NCBI GenBank assembly: GCA_949482135.1 | Contig: CASYFC010000002.1 | Location: forward strand, 248,001 to 312,000 | Length of the DNA stretch: 64,000 bases | Reading direction: 5' to 3' | DNA from: an uncultured Clostridia bacterium | GTDB lineage: Bacteria; Bacillota; Clostridia; TANB77; CAG-508 | Shown: positions 43,955-54,345 of the stretch, piece after piece | How the letters are laid out: each line of letters opens with the position of its first letter | Position numbering within the stretch: position 1 is the first letter of the stretch | Position numbers and translations under genes: made by a program | Notes under the pieces: generated by a model | Seen by the model: the letters and a program-made list of their open reading frames with translations, nothing else | Database searches by the model: none | What the model was told of the DNA's origin: nothing

Positions 43955-46129
43955 ATGACAGAAAAAATTAATAGAATGTACAATAATAGTGTTCAAAATG
44001 TGAAAAAATTTATTTGCAAAGATAATTTTACAAAAACAAAAGCATTTTTAGTTTGTGTTTTAGCTTGTATTTTATCAGTAGTATGTGAATATACAATTTT
44101 TAGAATTTCACATCCAGAGTATATTTCTAAAGTAAGAATGATTATTGTTGCAATTATTTTTGCTTTTATAGGAATGCATTTCGTATTTAAAATTTCAAAA
44201 ATGTATGAATTTATTCATAAAAATAGGTACAAAATTGCTTGTGCCTTTTTGTTGTTTGTAATGGCATTTAAATTATCAGGTTCATCTATAGTTGAATTCA
44301 ATAAATTAATTCAACCTAATAATGATGATAGAAAATATCATACATTATTGGGACAGTCTAGAATGATTAGAACAGATGAATGGGCTACATCAACAACTTA
44401 TATATTATCTCAAAGCCAAAATACTACACCATTTAAGTATTTTTCAGATACTTTAAGAGGAACAAATACAGATATGTTTGCTGTATCTAATAGTCCAGTT
44501 TTTGATATTTTAATGCTTGGAAGACCATTTCAAATAGGATTTATGTTATTTGGAAATAATATGGGGCTTAGCTTTTATTGGTATATTCGTTTAGTAGCAA
44601 TGCTTTTAGGTTCTTACGAATTGTGTTTGATTTTAACAAAAAGAAATAAAAAGGTTTCTCTTTGTGGAATGTTAGTTATAACATTTTCATCTGCAGTACA
44701 ATGGTGGTATTGTATGGATACTCTTATTTGGGGACAAATTGCAGTGGTTCTTATAGATAAGTTTATGCAAACAGATAGGAAAAGAAATAAATATTTATGT
44801 GCTCTTGGACTACTTGTTTCAGGATTATCCTATATATTTGTATTTTATCCAGCTTGGCAAGTATCATTTGGATATTTGTTTTTAGCACTTGTAATTTGGA
44901 TAATGATTAAAAATATAAAATATGGTTCTTATAAATTTACAGCTCATGATATAGTTCTTATATGTATAACTATTTTAGCTATCGTACTATTACTTGGAAG
45001 ATGGTATATTTTATCAAAAGACACACTAATTGCAGAAATGAGTACTGATTATCCAGGAGAAAGACAAGAAGTTGGTGGAGGAGCAAGAAATATATATTCA
45101 TATTTTTATGATATTTTCTTACCAAAATATTATTTTGGTAATCCTTGCGAAGTTTCAAGTATGTTATCATTTTTCCCAATACCAATGATACTTGGATTAA
45201 TATATGTATTAAGAAACAAAAAAGATTTACACTTTTGGATTCCAATATTAGTTGTTGGAGGATTTTTAAGTATTTGGTGTGTATATGGTTTTCCAGCTTG
45301 GCTTGCCAATATAACTAAAATGTCTATAACAACAGCTGGAAGAGTATCAATTCCACTTGGAACTGCTTGTATATACATGTTGATTTATTTAATTGGAAAT
45401 ATTGAAAAAGAAGATAAATTATTAAATAGAAAATTAACATATGTTTTGACTGTTGCATTTACTTTTTTTATTGCATATAAATCAAAGACAACACTTAGTG
45501 TAATAGATCCAAATTATTTAGATAGTTTTAAAATGCTTGTTGCATTAGAAATTTTTGGAGTAGCAATTTATACAATTTTAAATATCGATAGTGAAAAAAT
45601 TAAGAATTATTGTATTTTTATATTAATTATAATAGCATTAATGTCAGGCTTAACAGTAAATCCTGTTATCAGTACAACAAATATTTTTTATACAAAACCA
45701 GTTGCAATTAAAATGAATGAAATAAAACAACTTGATCCTGATGCAATATGGACAGTTACTGATGGTGGATGGTATCTTAATGATTACCCATTAGCTTCTG
45801 GAATTAAAGTGTTAAATTCTACTGCAGTATATCCAAATATAGATTTATTTAAAACTTTACTTGGTGAAGAAAAAGCAGAGGAAAAACGCGAAATTTATAA
45901 TAGATATTCTCATATTATTGTGCAAATAGTAGATGAACCAACAGATGTAGAATTGATGCATGCTGATTGTATTATGCTTAAATTAAATTATAAAGATTTA
46001 GAAAAAGTTAATGTAAAATATATTCTTTCAACACAAAATTTTGAAGAGAATAATTTCAAAGAAAAGTTTTATGAAGAAATATATAATGAAGATAAAATCT
46101 ATATATATAAAATAATGGAAGGAATTTAG
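43955..46129 (+). CDS. GT-C-like polytopic membrane protein (full-length copy)
   Basis: A 724-residue protein with about 13 hydrophobic segments. The large first extracytoplasmic region contains GQSRMIRTDEWATST near residue 132, where acidic residues could act in catalysis as in GT-C enzymes using polyprenyl-linked donors. Conserved blocks AVQWWYCMDTLIWGQ and SFGYLFLALVIW link it to the shortened protein at 8148. The C-terminal about 150 residues are soluble, with IWTVTDGGWYLNDYP. A membrane glycosyltransferase is the best inference; the sugar is unknown. Confidence 0.72.
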   Translation: MTEKINRMYNNSVQNVKKFICKDNFTKTKAFLVCVLACILSVVCEYTIFRISHPEYISKVRMIIVAIIFAFIGMHFVFKISKMYEFIHKNRYKIACAFLLFVMAFKLSGSSIVEFNKLIQPNNDDRKYHTLLGQSRMIRTDEWATSTTYILSQSQNTTPFKYFSDTLRGTNTDMFAVSNSPVFDILMLGRPFQIGFMLFGNNMGLSFYWYIRLVAMLLGSYELCLILTKRNKKVSLCGMLVITFSSAVQWWYCMDTLIWGQIAVVLIDKFMQTDRKRNKYLCALGLLVSGLSYIFVFYPAWQVSFGYLFLALVIWIMIKNIKYGSYKFTAHDIVLICITILAIVLLLGRWYILSKDTLIAEMSTDYPGERQEVGGGARNIYSYFYDIFLPKYYFGNPCEVSSMLSFFPIPMILGLIYVLRNKKDLHFWIPILVVGGFLSIWCVYGFPAWLANITKMSITTAGRVSIPLGTACIYMLIYLIGNIEKEDKLLNRKLTYVLTVAFTFFIAYKSKTTLSVIDPNYLDSFKMLVALEIFGVAIYTILNIDSEKIKNYCIFILIIIALMSGLTVNPVISTTNIFYTKPVAIKMNEIKQLDPDAIWTVTDGGWYLNDYPLASGIKVLNSTAVYPNIDLFKTLLGEEKAEEKREIYNRYSHIIVQIVDEPTDVELMHADCIMLKLNYKDLEKVNVKYILSTQNFEENNFKEKFYEEIYNEDKIYIYKIMEGI

Positions 46130-46133
46130 ATAA

Positions 46134-47039
46134 ATGGAAGATAAAAAAGTTGCTGTAATAATGTCTACTTATAATGGAGAAAAATTTGTTAGAGAACAAT
46201 TAGATTCAATAATAAATCAAACATATAAAAATGTTGAAATAGTTGTTAGAGACGATGGTTCTTCAGATAATACAGTAGCTATTATAAAAGAATATCAACA
46301 AACAAATAAGAATATAACATTACATGAAGGAAAAAATTTGGGGTTTATAAAAAGCTTTTTTGAATTATTAAAATTAGTAGATGCTGATTATTATTCATAT
46401 GCAGATCAAGATGATGTGTGGATTGAAAATAAAATTGAACTTGCAGTTCAAGAATTAAATAAATTAGATAATTCAAAACCCAATATGGTATTTGGAAATT
46501 CTGATTACTACAATGAAGAGATGAAGTTCATAGGTAAAGGTGAGAAAAATAAAAAATATTCTTTCCTAAAAGCATTATTTGCTTGTTGTGGACAAGGAAT
46601 GACAATGACAGTAAATAAAAAAACAAGAGATATGATTATAGAAAATAATCCAAAATCATGCTTCTTCCATGACTGGTGGACATATCTTTTATGTATAGGT
46701 CTTGGAAATGTGGCTTATAACAATATAACTACAGTAAAATATAGAAGAAGAAAAGAAAATGCAACATCAGAAGGACAAGGATATATAAGATTATTAATGT
46801 GGAGAATTAAAAATCTTTTATTAAATGATGGAATGCAAGATATAAAGCAACAAATGTTAAATTTTAAAGATTATTATTATTATCATTTATCAAAAGAAAA
46901 TAGAGAAATTATAGATTTATTTTCAAGTGATTATAGTTTCGAAAATTCATTTAAAAAAGCTTTTTATCCAAAAAGAATTAGAAGCAGATTAATAGATGAT
47001 ATTATGATAAGAGTAATATTTTTGATGGGAGTATTATAA
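46134..47039 (+). CDS. Family 2 glycosyltransferase, rhamnosyltransferase-like
   Basis: A 301-residue enzyme related to the one at 31501: VAVIMSTYNGEKFVREQL, RDDGSSDNT, YADQDDVWIENK and HDWWTY. The DQDDVW/HDWW pair is typical of rhamnosyltransferase-like GT2 proteins, in keeping with the dTDP-rhamnose operon in the window. It starts four bases after the preceding stop and its TAA overlaps the next ATG by one base. Confidence 0.86.
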   Translation: MEDKKVAVIMSTYNGEKFVREQLDSIINQTYKNVEIVVRDDGSSDNTVAIIKEYQQTNKNITLHEGKNLGFIKSFFELLKLVDADYYSYADQDDVWIENKIELAVQELNKLDNSKPNMVFGNSDYYNEEMKFIGKGEKNKKYSFLKALFACCGQGMTMTVNKKTRDMIIENNPKSCFFHDWWTYLLCIGLGNVAYNNITTVKYRRRKENATSEGQGYIRLLMWRIKNLLLNDGMQDIKQQMLNFKDYYYYHLSKENREIIDLFSSDYSFENSFKKAFYPKRIRSRLIDDIMIRVIFLMGVL

Positions 47040-48307
47040 TGAATTCAGAAAAGAAATTATTTCTAAAGAACTTTATTTGGAATAGTTTAGGAACTGGGAT
47101 AAATTCATTTAACTCATTGTTTTTCTTAATTATAGTAACAAGAGTTAATGATATACAAACAGCTGGTATATTTTCAATTGCTTATGCAACAGCAACAATT
47201 CTTTATACTTTAGCAATGTATTCTGGAAGGCTATGCCAAGTAACTGATATAAAAAATAAAATAAAAGACAATGATTATATTGTTACAAGATTTTTAACTT
47301 GTATATTAATGCTTATAGGAGCAACTGGATTTTTACTGTTCAAACAATATAGTGGTTTTAAAACAACTATATTTGCATTACTTGCAATATTTAAAGGTTT
47401 AGAAGCTTTTTCAGATATACTTTATGGAGTAATGCAGAAAAATGATTTATTATATAAATCAGGAATGTCTTTAAGTTTAAAGGGATTTATAGGAATTGCT
47501 GCTTTTTTAGTAGTTGATTTAATTACAAGAGATTTAAGACTTGCTTGTTTATCTGTTATAATAGTAAATCTTGTTATTTTAATAGTATATGACTATTTAA
47601 TGATTTCTAAAAAACTAATAGAGTCTGATAAAGTTAATAAAGAAAATGTTTTTTCAATTATAAAAAGCGAATTTTTTGTTTTTGTAAATTCATTTGCTGG
47701 AATATACATATTAAATGCTCCCAAATATGCAATAGATAGTTTCTTAACAGAAGATATTCAAGCTATTTATGGATATATAATGATGCCAGCAACAGTAATG
47801 ACATTATTTACGCAATTTATAGTAATGCCATTTTTAGGTAATTTAAAAGAATTATATGAACAAAATAAATTAAAAGAAATAGAAAAAATAACTTTAAAAA
47901 TAAAATTAATAGTTATTGCATTTGGAGCATTTGCAGTTCTTGCAGCATTTTTACTTGGACCAGAATTTTTAGGATTAATTTATGGGCTTGATTTAACAGC
48001 ATATAGAATGAATTTATGTGTAATTATAGGTTCTTATATATTCTATGCAATTTCATACATAAATTTAGTAACATTAACAACAATACGCCATACATTTGTA
48101 CAATTTGTTATTTATATAATTTCAATGATAGTAGCATTTGCAGGTTCAAATATTTTAGTTGGAAATTTAAACTTAGGAATAAATGGAGCAACATATTCAT
48201 GTACAACAACACTTGCATTCCAATTTGTTTTATACACAATAGTTACAAAAGTAATTTTATATAAAGAAAAAAAGGGGCAAAATAATGGGGATAATTTACA
48301 CACTTAG
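47039..48307 (+). CDS. Second Wzx-like flippase (MOP family)
   Basis: A 422-residue protein with about 12 hydrophobic segments, FIWNSLGTGINSFNSLFFLI at the N terminus and APKYAIDSFL near residue 225. The family moves lipid-linked oligosaccharides across the membrane. TAATG overlap with the preceding gene and a 23-base overlap with the next indicate tight coupling. The locus therefore has an ABC exporter and two flippases, suggesting at least two separate glycans. Confidence 0.82.
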   Translation: MNSEKKLFLKNFIWNSLGTGINSFNSLFFLIIVTRVNDIQTAGIFSIAYATATILYTLAMYSGRLCQVTDIKNKIKDNDYIVTRFLTCILMLIGATGFLLFKQYSGFKTTIFALLAIFKGLEAFSDILYGVMQKNDLLYKSGMSLSLKGFIGIAAFLVVDLITRDLRLACLSVIIVNLVILIVYDYLMISKKLIESDKVNKENVFSIIKSEFFVFVNSFAGIYILNAPKYAIDSFLTEDIQAIYGYIMMPATVMTLFTQFIVMPFLGNLKELYEQNKLKEIEKITLKIKLIVIAFGAFAVLAAFLLGPEFLGLIYGLDLTAYRMNLCVIIGSYIFYAISYINLVTLTTIRHTFVQFVIYIISMIVAFAGSNILVGNLNLGINGATYSCTTTLAFQFVLYTIVTKVILYKEKKGQNNGDNLHT

Positions 48308-50386
48308 TTTAATAATTTTAGTTTTAGGTTTTTTATTTTATAAAAAATCTGAAGAAAAATTAAATTTAATAAAATGGATAATTATAGCTATAGTATCGAT
48401 TTACGCATATAATATCACTCTTGGAATGATTTTAGGATTACTTAATATTACATCACATATTGGGCTTTTATCAGTAATCAATACAGGTCTAGGTGCTATA
48501 TTAGGAGCAAAAGCTGTTATAAAAAAAGATTTTCAAAAATACCAAATTACAAAATATGATATAGTTGGTTTGGTAATTTTACTTGTAATGTTTTCAGTAA
48601 TGTTTGTTAAAGATTTATACATATATAAAGGAAATATTTCTCATCAAGCAGTAGATACAGCAGTTCACTATAGAGCAGCAAAACATTATTCAGATAATTT
48701 AAAAATATTTATAAATACAGAAGATAAAACATTTTTTAATTTTAACATAATGCAAACAGGAGCATATATAAATGATGGTATTTTTATGAATGTAATACAT
48801 GGTATTACAGGTTTAGAGTATGCATATATATATCAAATATTTGAAACTTTAACATTATTTTTGTGTGGACTAACTCTTTATGCATTTTTTGTAGAAAAGA
48901 TAAAAAATAAAAGAAGCTTAATTGCAAGTTTAGTATTGCTTGGATTATACATATATGGTTTTCCATATAATTCTTGGATCTATGGTTTTTCATATCTTTC
49001 AGTCGGAATAGTGATGGCGACATTATTATTATCAGTAGTTGAAAGCATATACTCAAACGAAAAAATCAAGAAAAGAATTACTATAGCACTTGTTGTAATT
49101 ACAGCTATGGGACTAATTTTTTCATATTGCTTATTTGTACCAGCAATATTTGCATCAATATGTATATTCTGTTTTTTGAAAGATTTATCAAATAAAGAAT
49201 CAAAAAAATATTTAAAATTCTTTGGAAAAACAACATTAATTATAACAGGATTATTATTAGTAGTAACAGCAATTCGGAATAGGATATTTATTTATACCAT
49301 CATTTTTTATAGAAGGACAAACAGATTTAATAAATGCACTTAAAATAGATGGTGAAATATATGAAGGAAAATTAATAAATTTAATTGCTTATATTCCATT
49401 TGCAGTATTATATTTTGCAGAAATTATCAAAAGGATAAGAAATAAAAGTTTAAGATATCAAGATATTTTTTCAGTAATAATTGTTGCATATTCTGCAGTT
49501 CTTTATTTAGGAATGCTTAATAAATTGGTTTCTGTTTACTATTTAATGAAAACATTTTATATATTATGGATTGCAATATTTGCAGCAACTATAGATTTAG
49601 TAAATACATATAGCAAAGAAAAATTGTTTAGAATAGATGTAATAATAATTTTTGCAATATATATGCTATGGGTATTTAGAGGATTAGTATTAAGCAGTGC
49701 AAGAGTTGTTGATTTAATATTACTTGCAAAAATATTCTTAATTTTACAACTTGCAATATTTACAGTTTTGCCAGAATATGTAAAACATATAGATTTAAGC
49801 AAGTTTAAAAAATTACCTAAAAAATTTAGAAAGAAATTTGAAATAAAATCAATTAAAATTTCAGGAGGAACTTATATAATCATTTGGGCAATATTTGTAT
49901 GCTCTTGGACATTTTTAAAATCAGGAAATTTACTTGAATTTAATGTGAGGAATTCGCTTCCAAATTTTGTACGGAATATACTTTGACGAAAATTGTGATC
50001 GTAGAAATAGAGTTGAATTAAATAATAGTTTTAATAGTAATGAGTTAGAAGTATGTTTATATGCTAAAGAAAATTTTAAAGATATGGACTTTGAAAATAC
50101 TCAATTAATGACAAATGGTTCGTATTTCGAAAGAATATGGGCAACAGCTGTTCTTGAAACTTCAAGTAAAGAATTACCATATCAAATGGTGGTTCAAGAT
50201 ACTCATATTTATAACCTAGAAGAAACTTTAGAAAATGAAGATAAAAAATACATTATAAAAATTTCAAGTGATGAATTAGTTAGGATAACAGAATATAAAG
50301 CTTGTTTAGAAGAGGCTAAAGAAAATGAAAAAGTAGAGATTTTGTTTGAAAATGAAAACGGATTTGTAGCAAAAATAAATCGATAA
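48285..50386 (+). CDS. GT-C-like membrane protein, needs two +1 frameshifts at CGG
   Basis: Read with +1 shifts at CGG 49275-49277 and CGG 49972-49974, this is one 699-residue protein; unshifted it breaks into three pieces. Paralogues at 50446 and 62575 confirm the joins: across site one the restored GIGYLFIPSF is identical in kind to the intact copy at 62575, and across site two the restored GIYFD is present at the matching place in 50446. Family motifs MQTGAYINDGIFM, YGFSYLSVGI and FSYCLFVPA are intact. About 13 hydrophobic segments precede a soluble C-terminal domain. Apart from the two inserted C bases there is no decay. Likely a membrane glycosyltransferase; substrate unknown. Confidence 0.78.
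49275..49278 (+). other. +1 frameshift site 3 (CGGA)
   Basis: ATT CGG AAT in the zero frame becomes ATT GGA ATA when the C is skipped. The intact paralogue at 62575 reads TTT GGA ATT GGT at the same place. Confidence 0.82.
49972..49975 (+). other. +1 frameshift site 4 (CGGA)
   Basis: GTA CGG AAT in the frame used after site 3 becomes GTA GGA ATA TAC when the C is skipped. The paralogue at 50446 carries the same GIYFD motif without a CGG. Confidence 0.82.
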
Positions 50387-50445
50387 TTATATAAGAAATA
50401 AAAATTATAATTAATCAATTTATTTTTGAGAAAGGTAGAAAGTTT

Positions 50446-52275
50446 ATGATGGCTTTATTTTATATTTTAACTGTTTTGATAATGGTGGCAACTTTCATAT
50501 TAGTTAAAAAAAGTGATGAGAAAGTTAATTTAATTAGTTGGTGCATTTTTGCTGGAATTGCATATTTAGGATTTAATATTGCAGTATGTATGATATTTGG
50601 AGTGCTAAATATTACAACTAATTTACTATTTTTATCTATAGCGGATTTAGTTATTTCTGGATTGTTTGGATTTAAGATATATAAAGATAAAGGGATTCAG
50701 AGTTTTGAAATAAGAAAAAGAGATATAGTAGCAATGCTTATTTGTTTAGCAATTATTGGATATATGGGAAAAACACAATATAGACCATTAGATAGAACAG
50801 TTGCTAATGCATCTGTAGATGTTTCAATGCATTATAGCGCTGCAACAAATTTTGCAGATAATATGAAAATACTAGCAAAAATAGATAATAAAACAGGATA
50901 TAATTTTACAACAATGCAAACAGGAGCATATATAAATACTGGTATTTTTATGAGTATAATGAGAGATTTAAAACCAGATTATAAAGAATATGCTACATTT
51001 AAAATTTTTGAAATGGCAGTATTATTATTAAATACAGCAGGATTTTATATGCTTATATCAGATAAATTAAAAAACAAAATAAATTATGTTATAGGAATTG
51101 TATTTTTAATTTTATATACATTTGCATATCCTTATACAAGTTTATTATATGGATTTTCATATTTAAGTGTCGCAATAGCTTTTGCCACTGGATTATTTTA
51201 CCTTGCTAAAATATATGATAGTGGTATTAACAATAAATTTTTAATCGGATTAATAGTATTAATGGGAATTGGAGTTATATTCTCATATTGCTTATTTGTT
51301 CCTGCACTATATGCATTTATTTGTATATATGCATTTATAAATGATTTGAAAAAAAAGCAAGAAAAGAAATATTTGAAATTCTTTGGAAAAAACACTTTAA
51401 TAATAACTGGATTACTTTTAATAGTTACAATCCTTTCAATTGGTTATTTAGTAATACCAACCTTTACATTAAGTGATCAAAACAAATTAACAGATGCAAT
51501 AGGATTTGATGGTGGAATATATAAATCATTTTATCAAGACTTTTTATTTTACATTCCATTCATAGTATTATTTATATATACATGCTTAAAGAACAAAAAA
51601 ATAGATTATAAATTAATTGCAGGTGGATTATTATTATTTCAAACAATAATAGAATTTATAGGACTTGCAAAAGGATTTGTTTCTCCATATTATTATTATA
51701 AAATTTATTATATTTTATGGATAATTGCAGTAGAAATTGCAGTAGAAATGATGTGCGAACTTGATAATAATAAAGAATTAAAAGTAATAATGATATCTTG
51801 TTTAGCTATGTGGGTTTTAATGATATATGCATGTACATCTAGAATAGAAGTTACTCTTCAAGAAAGATGTCCTGGTTTAATAGAAATATGGAAATTAGAT
51901 TCACTTACTGGAATATATTTTGATACAAATATATCTGCAACAAATAATATAAATAAATCATGTTTAGTAAATTCAGATAGATTAGATTTAGCAGAAGAAA
52001 TGGGAAAAATTGAAGGAATGACATTAAAAAATATGCTAGTAGGTGGAATGAATACTAATTGTAAAGCATGGATGTATGTTATATCTAGAATAGAATGTGG
52101 AGGAGAATCAATAAACGATCTTCAAAAGGCAATTGTTGAAACAACTGTAGAAGATTGGCTTGAAGCGCCAGAAAAAGACTATTTCGTATTATATACTGGA
52201 GAAAAATATGATACAACAGATAAATATGAATTATTATTCCAAAATGATGCTGGAGTTATATTAAAGAAAAAATAA
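50446..52275 (+). CDS. GT-C-like membrane protein, intact paralogue
   Basis: A 609-residue paralogue of the preceding gene, with no frameshift: MQTGAYINTGIFM near residue 158, YGFSYLSVAI, FSYCLFVPALYAFICIY and, at the position of frameshift site 3, LSIGYLVIPTF. About 13 hydrophobic segments and a soluble C-terminal domain that begins near GIYFD. The 59-base gap before it has GAAAGG as ribosome binding site; the start may be either of two consecutive ATG codons. Function is inferred to be membrane glycosyl transfer. Confidence 0.78.
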   Translation: MMALFYILTVLIMVATFILVKKSDEKVNLISWCIFAGIAYLGFNIAVCMIFGVLNITTNLLFLSIADLVISGLFGFKIYKDKGIQSFEIRKRDIVAMLICLAIIGYMGKTQYRPLDRTVANASVDVSMHYSAATNFADNMKILAKIDNKTGYNFTTMQTGAYINTGIFMSIMRDLKPDYKEYATFKIFEMAVLLLNTAGFYMLISDKLKNKINYVIGIVFLILYTFAYPYTSLLYGFSYLSVAIAFATGLFYLAKIYDSGINNKFLIGLIVLMGIGVIFSYCLFVPALYAFICIYAFINDLKKKQEKKYLKFFGKNTLIITGLLLIVTILSIGYLVIPTFTLSDQNKLTDAIGFDGGIYKSFYQDFLFYIPFIVLFIYTCLKNKKIDYKLIAGGLLLFQTIIEFIGLAKGFVSPYYYYKIYYILWIIAVEIAVEMMCELDNNKELKVIMISCLAMWVLMIYACTSRIEVTLQERCPGLIEIWKLDSLTGIYFDTNISATNNINKSCLVNSDRLDLAEEMGKIEGMTLKNMLVGGMNTNCKAWMYVISRIECGGESINDLQKAIVETTVEDWLEAPEKDYFVLYTGEKYDTTDKYELLFQNDAGVILKKK

Positions 52276-52290
52276 TTAGTGGAGAAAAAG

Positions 52291-53178
52291 ATGAAAGTAG
52301 CAGTTATTATTGTAAATTATAATGATGCAGAAGATACATTAAAGTATGTAAAAACAATAACTGAATATAAAACAATTGATAGAATTGTAGTAGTAGATAA
52401 TAAATCTACTACTACAGAAGCATTTGAAAAATTAAAAGATTTAGAAAGTTCAAAAGTGAAAGTAATAGAGTCCGATAAAAATGGTGGATATGATTATGGA
52501 AATAATTTTGGAATAAAATATTTAGATTCTTTGAATGAAAAATATGATTATTATATTATTTCTAACCCAGATATTGAAGTATCAGAAGATGCTATAAAGC
52601 ATTGTTTAGATGTAATTAGTTCGGATGATAAAATTGGTGTAATAAGTCCTAGAATGTTAAATAAAGAGAGAAATCCAATACGAAGAAGTAGTTGGAAAAT
52701 TAGAACATTTGGATTAGATGTGGTACATTCAACAAGACTTTTAGAACTACTATTTTACAAAGTCTTAAGAAATGGTGAATATTCAAATAAAGAATATGAA
52801 ATAGAAGAACTAGAAGTAGAAGCAATTTCAGGAGCATTTTTTATAATAAAGGCCAATATTTTAAGAGAAATTGAATTATTGGATGAAAATGTATTTTTAT
52901 TTTATGAAGAAGATATTCTAGCACAAAAATTAAGAGATAGGAATTATAAAACTATAAGTTTAAATTCAGAGCATTTTATTCATTATGAAAGTCAAACAAT
53001 TGGAAAATCTTTAAGTTATTATAGAAAAATGAAGCAAATGTTTAAAAGCAAAATGTATTATCATAAAACATATAATAAAATAAATTTATTACAGAGTTTT
53101 GTATTTCATATATTAAATATTTTTAGAAAAATCGAGCTACTAATAGAAATACCAATTAGAAAAATATTAAAAAAATAA
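52291..53178 (+). CDS. Family 2 glycosyltransferase
   Basis: A 295-residue GT-A enzyme: VAVIIVNYNDAEDTLKYV, VVVDNKSTT, ISNPDIEV with the metal pair and AISGAFFIIK, FYEEDILAQKLRD near the catalytic region. This pattern is that of WbbL-like rhamnosyl or galactofuranosyl transferases. The start at 52291 follows GGAGAA; an in-frame GTG at 52279 precedes that site. It is the last gene of the long polysaccharide run and is followed by a hairpin. Confidence 0.86.
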   Translation: MKVAVIIVNYNDAEDTLKYVKTITEYKTIDRIVVVDNKSTTTEAFEKLKDLESSKVKVIESDKNGGYDYGNNFGIKYLDSLNEKYDYYIISNPDIEVSEDAIKHCLDVISSDDKIGVISPRMLNKERNPIRRSSWKIRTFGLDVVHSTRLLELLFYKVLRNGEYSNKEYEIEELEVEAISGAFFIIKANILREIELLDENVFLFYEEDILAQKLRDRNYKTISLNSEHFIHYESQTIGKSLSYYRKMKQMFKSKMYYHKTYNKINLLQSFVFHILNIFRKIELLIEIPIRKILKK

Positions 53179-53180
53179 TA

Positions 53181-53209
53181 AGGCGGCTAACTTAGACCGC
53201 TTTTCTTTA
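53181..53209 (+). terminator. Terminator of the polysaccharide locus
   Basis: A stem of GCGGCTA with TAGACCGC (one bulged base) followed by TTTTCTTT. Confidence 0.6.
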
Positions 53210-53243
53210 TGTTTACGTTTGTGTTAAAACTTTATAAAATATA

Positions 53244-53272
53244 TTGTAAAAAAAAGTATTATATGATATAAC
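53244..53272 (+). promoter_or_regulatory. Promoter of rlmN-prpC-prkC
   Basis: TTGTAA (53244-53249), a 17-base spacer and TATAAC (53267-53272) with a TGA extended -10, 27 bases before the TTG start of rlmN. Confidence 0.72.
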
Positions 53273-53298
53273 AGCCATATATAGATTGGGGGAAACCT

Positions 53299-54330
53299 TT
53301 GAAAAAGAATATAAAAAACTACGATTTAGATAATTTAAAAGAAGAATTAAAATTAATTGGAGAGAAGCCATTTAGAGCAGAACAAATCTTTAAATGGATA
53401 TATCAGGATAAAGCTTGTTCTTTTGATGAGATGACTAATCTATCATTAGAATTAAGAAAAAAATTAGATGAAAACTATAGATTAGGTAATTTCAAAATTG
53501 TTCATAAATTAGTATCTGTTGATGGAACAAAGAAATATTTATTTGATTTGCAAGATGGGGAGCGAAACTTAATAGAAAGTGTATTAATGGAGTATCATCA
53601 TGGTTATACTATATGTGTATCAAGTCAAATTGGTTGTAAGATGGGATGTAAATTCTGTGCTTCAACAGGAATACCATTTTCAAGAAGCTTAGAGCCTGGT
53701 GAAATAGTTGAACAATTATTAGCTATTGAAAAAGATAGTAATATAAAAATTTCCAATATTGTATTCATGGGAATTGGAGAACCTCTAGATAATTTTGAAA
53801 ATGTAATGGAAGCTATAAAAATAGTAAATAATCCAAAAGGATTAAATATTGGAGCAAGGCATATAAGTATATCAACAAGTGGAATTGTTCCTAAAATATA
53901 TGAATTAGCAGACAAGCATATGCAATGTACATTATCTGTATCATTACATAGTAGTAATAATAAAACTAGAAGTTCAATGATGCCTATTAACAATGCATAT
54001 CCTATTGAAGAATTAATAGAAGCATGTAAATATTATATAGCAAAAACTAATAAAAGAATTTCTTTTGAATATGCTTTAGCAAAGGACAATAATGATAACT
54101 TAGAAGATGCTAAGGAATTAGTAAAATTATTAAAAGGAATGCTTGCACATGTTAATTTAATACCAATAAATAAAATTGATGATGGAAAATATACCAAAAG
54201 TACAAATGAAAATATAATTAAATTTAGAGATTACCTAAATGATCATGGAATAGTAGCAACAATTAGAAGAGAATTGGGGTCAGATATAGCAGCTGCATGT
54301 GGTCAATTAAGAAAACAAAATCTTAAGTAA
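53299..54330 (+). CDS. rlmN: 23S rRNA (A2503-C2) / tRNA (A37-C2) methyltransferase
   Basis: A radical SAM enzyme that methylates C2 of A2503 in 23S rRNA and A37 of some tRNAs, affecting peptidyl-transferase fidelity. The 343-residue length is normal. The CKMGCKFCAST cluster motif gives C113, C117 and C120; FMGIGEPLDN and the C-terminal AAACGQL, with the second catalytic Cys, are present. The start is a TTG at 53299, preceded by GGGGGAA. The order rlmN-prpC-prkC is conserved in Bacillota. Confidence 0.95.
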   Translation: MKKNIKNYDLDNLKEELKLIGEKPFRAEQIFKWIYQDKACSFDEMTNLSLELRKKLDENYRLGNFKIVHKLVSVDGTKKYLFDLQDGERNLIESVLMEYHHGYTICVSSQIGCKMGCKFCASTGIPFSRSLEPGEIVEQLLAIEKDSNIKISNIVFMGIGEPLDNFENVMEAIKIVNNPKGLNIGARHISISTSGIVPKIYELADKHMQCTLSVSLHSSNNKTRSSMMPINNAYPIEELIEACKYYIAKTNKRISFEYALAKDNNDNLEDAKELVKLLKGMLAHVNLIPINKIDDGKYTKSTNENIIKFRDYLNDHGIVATIRRELGSDIAAACGQLRKQNLK

Positions 54331-54345
54331 GCAAGAGGTGATGAG

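Noticed and set aside
20414-49975. Systematic sequencing error as the cause of the four extra C bases
   Set aside because: Not excluded, but GGA occurs very often in these genes without an added C, including ATTGGAAT contexts like that of site 3, and none of the sites is a homopolymer. Raw reads would settle it.
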